This document shows, one piece after another, positions 13,367 through 17,989 of a stretch of DNA of 17,989 bases. The stretch is taken from contig CAZLLB010000045.1 in the NCBI GenBank assembly GCA_964560165.1, forward strand, positions 1-17,989. Direction: 5' to 3'. The notes beneath the pieces are model-generated. The model ran no database searches. It was not told where the DNA came from and saw nothing but the letters and a program-made list of their open reading frames with translations. The stretch's first letter is position 1; the number at the start of each line of letters is the position of its first letter. A program made the position numbers and the translations under genes. Origin of the DNA: Parvibaculum sp964560165. Lineage in GTDB: Bacteria > Pseudomonadota > Alphaproteobacteria > Parvibaculales > Parvibaculaceae.

Positions 13367-14503
13367 ATGACCAGCACACCACCAGCAACGGCAGCGAGGG
13401 TTCGTACGCCCTTGCGCATCTTCGCGCCACTGATCGGCGTGGGGATCATCCTTGGCATTTATTCGGTCTATTGGTACGTCGCCGCAGGAAAGTTGCAAAC
13501 CGGCATTGAAACATTCGCAACGAGCGCACATCCGGGCGATGTCGCAGTCGGCTGGAGCGCGCTTTCCTTTTCTGGTTACCCCTACCGCATCGCCGCGACT
13601 TTCACCGAACCCACCATCACCGCCCCACAAGCGCCCGAAGACTGGTCCTGGCAGGCTGAAAGCCTTGAAGCCGATTTCCTGCCCTACAACCTGCGCCATG
13701 TCGTCCTGAAGGTGGATGGCGAACAGGTGCTGCGCTATCGCGATGTAAGCGGCCCGCTACCTCGCCAACATATCGTCCACGCCAAGGCGGAAGGCACATG
13801 GGCAAGCTATGTCGATATCAAGAACGTACCCTTCGGGCGCTTGGCTATCGACATCGACAAGCTCGTGGCAGTGAGAGACGAGGGCGACCAGAAAACCAGC
13901 AAACCGGGTTCTGCCGAGCGTTTTACGGCAGAGCGCCTGCAGCTTCACCTCCGGCCAACGGAAGAAGCCGTGACAGGCTCGGCGGCCCCCGTGCTTGCCA
14001 CCGATGCGAACAGTTACGACCTCGCCTTGCAAGGTAACAACGTGGTGATCGACCGCGCTGACGCGATACCCATCCTCGGCCCCAAGATCAGCTTCGTCGC
14101 CGTTCAGGCGCGTCTGCGCAACATGCCGGAGAGCACGAAGGCAAGCCTCGTCGAATTGTCGCGCGATTGGCTCCAGCAAGGCGGCACGCTTGCAGTCTCC
14201 GACCTCATGGTGAAATGGGGGCCGCTCGACATGTGGGCGCAGGGCAAAGTAACGCTCGACGACAAGGCGCGGCCCAAAGGCACATTCGACGCTGAAATTT
14301 CCGATTATCCCGGCTTGCTCACGGCATTGGTCAAAGGTGGCATCGTCAGCGAGCGCGACGCGAAAGTGGCGCTTGTCGGTATGGGCCTCGTCGCACAATT
14401 GCAAGGCTCGAAGGAAGGAAAGCTGCGAGTGCCGATCGTCATGAATGACGGCAAGCTCTATCTCGGCCCCATCGTCGTTGCGACGCTCAACCCTGTTTAC
14501 TGA
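13367..14503 (+). CDS. DUF2125 domain-containing protein
   Basis: A 378-residue protein of unknown function from an alphaproteobacterial family. Residues about 17-38 (RIFAPLIGVGIILGIYSVYWYV) form a membrane anchor or uncleaved signal. The rest is beta-rich and probably periplasmic, beginning with the diagnostic GWSALSFSGYPYRIAATF (62-79). Sequence such as PLDMWAQGKVTLDDKARPKGTFDAEISDYPGLLTALV (about 285-325) looks like the repeated beta structure of AsmA-like or lipid-transport proteins, though I cannot show homology. The ATG at 13367 is 37 bases from the divergent chaC-like start, so both promoters must be compact or lie inside coding sequence. Its stop overlaps the tyrC stop by 7 bases on opposite strands. 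Confidence 0.82.
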   Translation: MTSTPPATAARVRTPLRIFAPLIGVGIILGIYSVYWYVAAGKLQTGIETFATSAHPGDVAVGWSALSFSGYPYRIAATFTEPTITAPQAPEDWSWQAESLEADFLPYNLRHVVLKVDGEQVLRYRDVSGPLPRQHIVHAKAEGTWASYVDIKNVPFGRLAIDIDKLVAVRDEGDQKTSKPGSAERFTAERLQLHLRPTEEAVTGSAAPVLATDANSYDLALQGNNVVIDRADAIPILGPKISFVAVQARLRNMPESTKASLVELSRDWLQQGGTLAVSDLMVKWGPLDMWAQGKVTLDDKARPKGTFDAEISDYPGLLTALVKGGIVSERDAKVALVGMGLVAQLQGSKEGKLRVPIVMNDGKLYLGPIVVATLNPVY

Positions 14504-15447
14504 TCCTTGGAATCGGAAGCGGCATGGGTCGGATTGCGCCCGAAATTCGGCGCAGGATCATCCTGTCCTGCGTCGATGATCGAACGGCGGATCGCCCGCG
14601 TCCGAGTGAACAGCTCAAACAACCCCTCGCCGTCACCCCAACGGATCGATCTCTGCAACGCTGACAGGTCTTCGGAAAAGCGTCCCAGCATTTCCAGAAT
14701 GGCGTCTTTATTGTTGAGGCAAACGTCGCGCCACATGGTCGGATCGGAGGCGGCAAGACGCGTGAAATCGCGGAACCCACCCGCCGAGTATTTAATGACC
14801 TCAGACCGCGTCACCGTTTCCATGTCACCGGCCGTACCGACGATATTATAGGCGATGAGATGTGGCAGATGGCTGGTGATCGCAAGCACGAGATCGTGGT
14901 GCTTGGGTTCCATGAAATCGACCTTCGAGCCGCAGGCCTCCCAGAAAGCCGCAAGCTTGGCGACCGCCTCCCGGTTCACGCCCGGACCGGGCGTCAGAAT
15001 GCACCAGCGGCCATCGAAGAGTTCGGCAAAGCCCGCATCGGGTCCTGACTGCTCCGTGCCGGCAATCGGGTGGCCGGGAATGAAATGCACCCCATCGGGG
15101 ATGAAGGGACCAACGTCGCGCACCACCGCGTTCTTCACTGAACCGACATCCGTAACCGTCGTGCCCGGCTTCAAGAATGTCTCGATCTCGGCACCGATCT
15201 GCCCAAGCACGCCTACGGGAACGCAAAGCACGACAAGATCTGCGTCCTTTACCGCTTCGGCTGCGCTCGCAGCAACTTCATCGACAAAGCCGATTTCCTC
15301 GGCGCGTTTGCGTGTCGCTTCCGAATGGGCATATCCAACGATGCTGTCGGCAAGCTTGCCGCGCTTGATCGCATGGCCGAGCGAACCGCCAATCAAACCA
15401 AGGCCGATGATCGCAATGCGCTTGAAACGAGGGTCAAGGTCACTCAT
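14497..15447 (-). CDS. tyrC: Prephenate/arogenate dehydrogenase
   Basis: A 316-residue NAD(P)-dependent dehydrogenase that oxidatively decarboxylates prephenate to 4-hydroxyphenylpyruvate and/or arogenate to tyrosine. The Rossmann motif GLGLIGGSLG is at 15-24, and TDVGSVK is at 99-105. The catalytic-region GHPIAGTEQSG (125-135) carries H126, and ITSHLPHLIAYNIV (190-203) and YSAGGFRDFTRLAASDP (220-236) are typical of the family. The loop sequence does not let me assign prephenate versus arogenate, so cyclohexadienyl dehydrogenase is the safe description; tyrA is an equally used name. It lacks an ACT domain. Its ATG overlaps the hisC stop (ATGA, 4 bases), making it the last gene of the chorismate mutase-hisC-tyrC operon. 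Confidence 0.94.
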   Translation of the reverse strand: MSDLDPRFKRIAIIGLGLIGGSLGHAIKRGKLADSIVGYAHSEATRKRAEEIGFVDEVAASAAEAVKDADLVVLCVPVGVLGQIGAEIETFLKPGTTVTDVGSVKNAVVRDVGPFIPDGVHFIPGHPIAGTEQSGPDAGFAELFDGRWCILTPGPGVNREAVAKLAAFWEACGSKVDFMEPKHHDLVLAITSHLPHLIAYNIVGTAGDMETVTRSEVIKYSAGGFRDFTRLAASDPTMWRDVCLNNKDAILEMLGRFSEDLSALQRSIRWGDGEGLFELFTRTRAIRRSIIDAGQDDPAPNFGRNPTHAASDSKDQ

Positions 15448-16547
15448 CGCTTTGCACTCATGAAATCGGCAAGCGCCTGCACGACCAGCCGGTTTGCCTC
15501 TTCAGTGCCGATGGTCAGCCGCAGATATGCGGGCAAACCGTAAGATGCGACCTGACGCAGGATGAGCCCGCGCTGCGTCAGGAATAGATCGGCCTCCTTT
15601 GCAGTGTGGCCTGCATCGTCAGGAAAACGGATCAACAGAAAATTCGCGACGCTCGGCGCGACGCTAAGCCCGAGCTTGCCTATTTCAGTCGTCAACCAGC
15701 CGAGCCACTTTTCGTTATGCGCACGCGCCTTTTCGAAATGCTCTGAATCGCGAATAGCCGCGACCCCGGCCTCCATGGCGGCAACCGATACGTTGAAAGG
15801 CCCGCGAATACGGTTGACGACATCAATCACATGGGCAGGCGCATAGATCCAGCCGAGCCGAAGTGACGCGAGCCCGTAAATCTTCGAGAAAGTGCGCGTC
15901 ATCACCACATTGTCCGATGTCGCGACCAGTTCGATGCCGCTCTCATAGTCGTTGCGCTGCACATATTCGCAATAGGCCGCATCGACGACGAAGAGAATGT
16001 CCGACCGCAGCCCCGCATGTAGCCGCTTCACTTCATCTACCGGCAGATAGCTGCCCGTCGGATTGTTTGGATTGGCGAGGAAGACGATCTTCGTCTTCGG
16101 CGTGACGGCGGCGAGGATCGCATCGACATCGGCCCTGAGGTCTTTCTCCTTCACCGATACGAGCTTGGCCCCAGCCGCCTTCGTGACGATCGGATAAACG
16201 AGAAAACCGTGTTCGGTCGCGATCGCCTCATCGCCCTCGCCCAGATAAGCCTGCGCGAGCAAATGCAGAAGTTCATCAGAACCGGAACCACAAACGATGC
16301 GCTCCGCATTGAGGCCATAGCGCTCCGCGATAGCCGCGCGCAAAACCGAGGACGATCCTTCCGGGTAGCGCTCAAGCTCTGCGGCAGCCTCAATATAGGC
16401 CTGTCTGGCGCGCGGCGAAGGCCCAAGCGGCGTTTCGTTCGACGACAGCTTGAAAACCCGACCGACACTATCGCTACCCGCGCGACCGGGCACATAAGGT
16501 TCGATAGCCAGAATACCGGGCTGCGGCGCAGGACGATTGGCGGTCAT
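15444..16547 (-). CDS. hisC: HisC-type aminotransferase (histidinol-phosphate / aromatic)
   Basis: A 367-residue class I/II PLP-dependent aminotransferase of the HisC family. The start FKLSSNETPLGPSP (32-45) and YPEGSSSVLRAAIAERYG are typical. NPNNPTG (159-165), D189 and Y192 contact PLP, and K222 in RTFSKIYGLASLRLGW forms the Schiff base. R343 in YLRLTIGT is the substrate carboxylate arginine. HisC family members often transaminate aromatic keto acids as well as imidazole acetol phosphate. Because the gene is translationally coupled (ATGA at both ends) to chorismate mutase and tyrC and no other his gene is near, I infer it mainly supplies the transamination of prephenate or 4-hydroxyphenylpyruvate, possibly with a histidine role too. 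The symbol follows family usage. Confidence 0.9.
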   Translation of the reverse strand: MTANRPAPQPGILAIEPYVPGRAGSDSVGRVFKLSSNETPLGPSPRARQAYIEAAAELERYPEGSSSVLRAAIAERYGLNAERIVCGSGSDELLHLLAQAYLGEGDEAIATEHGFLVYPIVTKAAGAKLVSVKEKDLRADVDAILAAVTPKTKIVFLANPNNPTGSYLPVDEVKRLHAGLRSDILFVVDAAYCEYVQRNDYESGIELVATSDNVVMTRTFSKIYGLASLRLGWIYAPAHVIDVVNRIRGPFNVSVAAMEAGVAAIRDSEHFEKARAHNEKWLGWLTTEIGKLGLSVAPSVANFLLIRFPDDAGHTAKEADLFLTQRGLILRQVASYGLPAYLRLTIGTEEANRLVVQALADFMSAKR

Positions 16548-17440
16548 TGGCCGTCTTTCTCACGCTTGACCGGATTGGCATAGCCGCCGATCACCACGGC
16601 GATCTCGGCTGGCCCTTCCGATGTCAAAGCCGCGAGACGCGGATCGTCTTCAGCAACATGACCCTGAACCGCGAAAAGATTGTGGCGCGAAGCACCCCCG
16701 TCCCGCGTCAGCGCGACGCTGACACGCGTGGCGTCAAAGCCGACCGCCTTCACCCGTGCCGCGATAGAGGCTTCGCTGACTTTTTCGGGTGCGGATACCA
16801 CGAGGAGGCTCGTATCGTCGCCGGTCGGCTCAAAAGCCGCCTGCGTGACGACGAGAGCAACCGGCGCATCGAATTCACTTTCTATGTCCAGGAAGGGAAG
16901 CCGCGCTACGACGCGAGCGACGCCCTTGCCCGTGGTTGCGAGTGCCGGCCACCAGTCGCCGCCTTCGTAATTTCCCGGCTCCGGCAGAATGCCGACGACC
17001 GAGCGGTCCTGCGATATGCGCTGCAAGACACCACGCACATGCTCATGCAGCTCCATCTCCGTTGACGAGCCGTAATAGCTGCGCGCCAGATCCCAATAGG
17101 CGAGCTTCTTCTCAGCGCCAAATATATCGACGCGAAAGGGCCCCTGAATACGCGTCATGGTCGCGATGACTTCGCGGAAAATGCGAAAGACGACCTTCAG
17201 CGGAAAATGCCCGCTCTGGCGGCCCGCAAGCCTGCGCAGCACCTCGGCTTCGCGCCCTGGCCGGAAGGCGATGAAGCTACCCTGCCCGGCGGCGCTGGCG
17301 GTGCGCGCCTTGGCTTCGGCCACCTCGACGACAAGCTCCGTGCGCTTCATCAGGAGGTCCTGAATAGCGTCATCGATAGTGTCGATCTCTTGCCGGACAT
17401 CCGTCAGATCGCGCGCCGGCTTTGGCTGCATGGTTGCCAT
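16544..17440 (-). CDS. AroQ-type chorismate mutase with degenerate prephenate-dehydratase-like domain
   Basis: A 298-residue two-part protein. Residues about 10-100 are an AroQ chorismate mutase: aligning by eye to E. coli PheA, R11, R28, K39, R51 and E52 correspond to R16, R33, K44, R63 and E64, so Claisen rearrangement of chorismate to prephenate is expected. Residues about 100-215 resemble the dehydratase domain of bifunctional PheA (FGAEKKLAYWDLARSYYG; VVGILPEPGNYEGGDWWPAL; GDDTSLLVV), but the catalytic Thr-Arg-Phe is missing; the equivalent region reads DAPVALVVTQ. Residues about 215-290 may be an ACT-like regulatory domain. The protein is therefore probably a chorismate mutase with a non-catalytic, perhaps ligand-sensing, tail. 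It opens the operon with hisC and tyrC, overlapping hisC by 4 bases. GAGAG 7 bases upstream can serve as Shine-Dalgarno. Confidence 0.85.
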   Translation of the reverse strand: MATMQPKPARDLTDVRQEIDTIDDAIQDLLMKRTELVVEVAEAKARTASAAGQGSFIAFRPGREAEVLRRLAGRQSGHFPLKVVFRIFREVIATMTRIQGPFRVDIFGAEKKLAYWDLARSYYGSSTEMELHEHVRGVLQRISQDRSVVGILPEPGNYEGGDWWPALATTGKGVARVVARLPFLDIESEFDAPVALVVTQAAFEPTGDDTSLLVVSAPEKVSEASIAARVKAVGFDATRVSVALTRDGGASRHNLFAVQGHVAEDDPRLAALTSEGPAEIAVVIGGYANPVKREKDGQ

Positions 17441-17533
17441 GTATAACTCTCGTCGCCGGAGGAATGATCCTTCAGATAGCAGACGCGAAAAGAGGCCGGA
17501 CGCTCCCCCGAAACCCAGCCTGCAAGAGCGGTA

Positions 17534-17562
17534 TTCATAAGCGGCTAACCTGCTAAAATCAA
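17534..17562 (-). promoter_or_regulatory. Candidate promoter of the chorismate mutase-hisC-tyrC operon
   Basis: On the minus strand TTGATT (17557-17562) and TATGAA (17534-17539) are separated by 17 bases, each matching the housekeeping -35 and -10 hexamers at 4 of 6 positions. The implied leader is close to 90 bases. Confidence 0.4.
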
Positions 17563-17570
17563 AGAAAACA

Positions 17571-17600
17571 TTGACATTTAGGGGGGTGCATCTCTAGCTA
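17571..17600 (+). promoter_or_regulatory. Candidate metX promoter
   Basis: A perfect -35 TTGACA (17571-17576) is followed after 18 bases by TAGCTA (17595-17600), a poor -10 by E. coli rules but containing the GCTA core seen in Caulobacter housekeeping promoters. It would start transcription about 60 bases before the metX ATG. Confidence 0.45.
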
Positions 17601-17606
17601 GGCACC
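17585..17606. repeat. Inverted repeat across the metX -10 region
   Basis: GGTGC (17585-17589) and GCACC (17602-17606) are perfect 5-bp arms separated by 12 bases, with the palindrome CTAGCTAG (17594-17601) inside. It covers the spacer and the candidate -10, as a repressor operator might. Confidence 0.35.
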
Positions 17607-17615
17607 TGTCGCCAC

Positions 17616-17631
17616 GGGGCCAAAAGGCTCC
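17616..17631 (+). other. GC hairpin in the metX leader
   Basis: GGGGCC-AAAA-GGCTCC can form a 6-bp stem (one G-U pair) with a four-base A loop, about 35 bases before the metX ATG. No T-run follows, so it is not an evident terminator; it might affect translation or be part of a larger leader structure. Confidence 0.35.
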
Positions 17632-17666
17632 ATCCGGGCGGCGCTTCCCTCCGAGTGAACCGGCCG

Positions 17667-17989
17667 ATGAGCGAAACGCGCGAACTTAGGGCTGAGCCGG
17701 ACGGCGATACCGCCGCCGCAAGCATCAATGCCGTCAGCGCAATCGAGGTTTTTGGCCCCGACGCACCGCTGGCGCTCGACAGCGGCGTCAGCCTCTCGCC
17801 GTTTACCATCGCCTATGAAACCTATGGCCGCCTCAATGCCGACAAATCCAATGTCGTGCTGATCTGCCATGCGCTGACCCTCGACCAATATGCTGCAAGC
17901 CGCCACCCGCTCACGGGCAAGCCGGGTGGCTGGTGGTCGCAGATGATCGGGCCGGGTAAACCCATCGACACCGACCGTTTTTTCATCAT
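17667..17989 (+). CDS. metX: Homoserine O-acetyltransferase/succinyltransferase MetX, N-terminal part (runs off window)
   Basis: The first 107 codons of an alpha/beta-hydrolase-fold acyltransferase that activates homoserine for methionine synthesis. FTIAYETYGRLNADKSNVVLICHALT (about 49-74) and GWWSQMIGPGKPIDTDRFFII (about 87-107) are typical MetX blocks; the nucleophilic Ser, the Asp and the His lie beyond the window. The first about 25 residues are a variable, Ala-rich extension. MetX enzymes are variously acetyl- or succinyl-CoA dependent and the residues that decide this are not visible here. It is divergent from the tyrosine-branch operon and has its own candidate promoter. The ATG at 17667 is chosen because it is the first in frame and the extension is short; the Shine-Dalgarno sequence is weak. 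Confidence 0.9.
   Translation, partial: MSETRELRAEPDGDTAAASINAVSAIEVFGPDAPLALDSGVSLSPFTIAYETYGRLNADKSNVVLICHALTLDQYAASRHPLTGKPGGWWSQMIGPGKPIDTDRFFI

Larger units (their letters stand above)
17441..17666. other. Divergent control region between chorismate mutase operon and metX
   Basis: A 226-base spacer between two divergent starts. It holds one candidate promoter in each direction (17534-17562 minus; 17571-17600 plus) and, towards metX, a 5-bp dyad and a GC hairpin, listed separately. The minus-strand leader (about 17441-17527) contains only a weak AGGA-TCAT-TCCT stem and no leader peptide rich in Phe or Tyr that I can see. Confidence 0.5.

Noticed and set aside
13330..13458. 43-residue N-terminal extension of the ChaC-like protein
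   Set aside because: It would overlap the start of the DUF2125 gene; GAGG before 13329 and the YGSL motif position support the short form.
17441..17666. SAM-II riboswitch upstream of metX
   Set aside because: No GATTTAA-type loop paired with a GCTAAAA tail could be fitted; the TGCTAAAATC at 17551 lies upstream of the -35 and has no partner helix.
1..17989. CRISPR arrays, tRNA/rRNA genes, insertion sequences, prophage or attachment sites
   Set aside because: No regularly spaced direct repeats, no transposase, integrase or structural phage genes and no RNA gene signatures were seen; gene packing and base use look uniform.

Overview
The window is GC-rich, gene-dense chromosomal DNA from an alphaproteobacterium. 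Support for this comes from the DUF4175/TIGR02302 protein, a CpdR-type response regulator, an MJ0042-type zinc-ribbon membrane protein, a DUF2125 protein, and a perfect CtrA-type site (TTAA-N7-TTAA). The gene content resembles Hyphomicrobiales or Parvibaculum-like bacteria; that genus-level impression is recall, not measurement. There are no RNA genes, insertion sequences, phage genes or CRISPR arrays. Almost all of the sequence is ordinary core metabolism and cell-cycle housekeeping.

Layout. (1) 3-3049, plus strand: the 3' end of lysA, then the large DUF4175 membrane protein. (2) 3050-4926, minus strand: an operon transcribed zinc-ribbon membrane protein -> hpt -> cpdR; its last stop abuts the stop of the DUF4175 gene. 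(3) 4927-5112: a divergent control region with an 8-bp inverted repeat beside a perfect CtrA box. (4) 5113-8226, plus strand: ftsE-ftsX (overlapping), a YdcF/DUF218 protein and a plsC-type acyltransferase, a cell-envelope and division set. (5) 8227-8387: a promoter region with three DnaA-box-like 9-mers and several palindromes, followed by nrdJ (B12-dependent ribonucleotide reductase), creA, a VOC/glyoxalase protein and a YcaQ/AlkX-type DNA glycosylase. (6) 12781-13329, minus: a ChaC-type gamma-glutamylcyclotransferase overlapping the glycosylase gene tail to tail. (7) 13367-14503, plus: a DUF2125 protein. (8) 14497-17440, minus: a tightly coupled tyrosine-branch operon, chorismate mutase/PDT-like -> hisC-type aminotransferase -> tyrC, with 4-bp ATGA junctions. 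(9) 17441-17666: a divergent control region, then the 5' part of metX running off the end.

How it fits together. Regions 2-4 put a regulator of CtrA proteolysis (CpdR) and the divisome ABC complex FtsEX on either side of one CtrA box, so both may answer to the cell-cycle oscillator. Region 5 puts deoxynucleotide synthesis behind what look like DnaA boxes, which would tie dNTP supply to replication initiation as in the E. coli nrdAB promoter. Region 8 could carry chorismate to tyrosine. Its first enzyme has a C-terminal prephenate-dehydratase-like domain without the catalytic Thr-Arg-Phe motif, so it probably does not feed phenylalanine. Three convergent gene pairs overlap or abut, leaving no room for conventional terminators between them.

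I found no wholly new system. The two regulatory regions (5001-5043 and 8227-8348) and the degenerate dehydratase domain are the parts most worth a second look.
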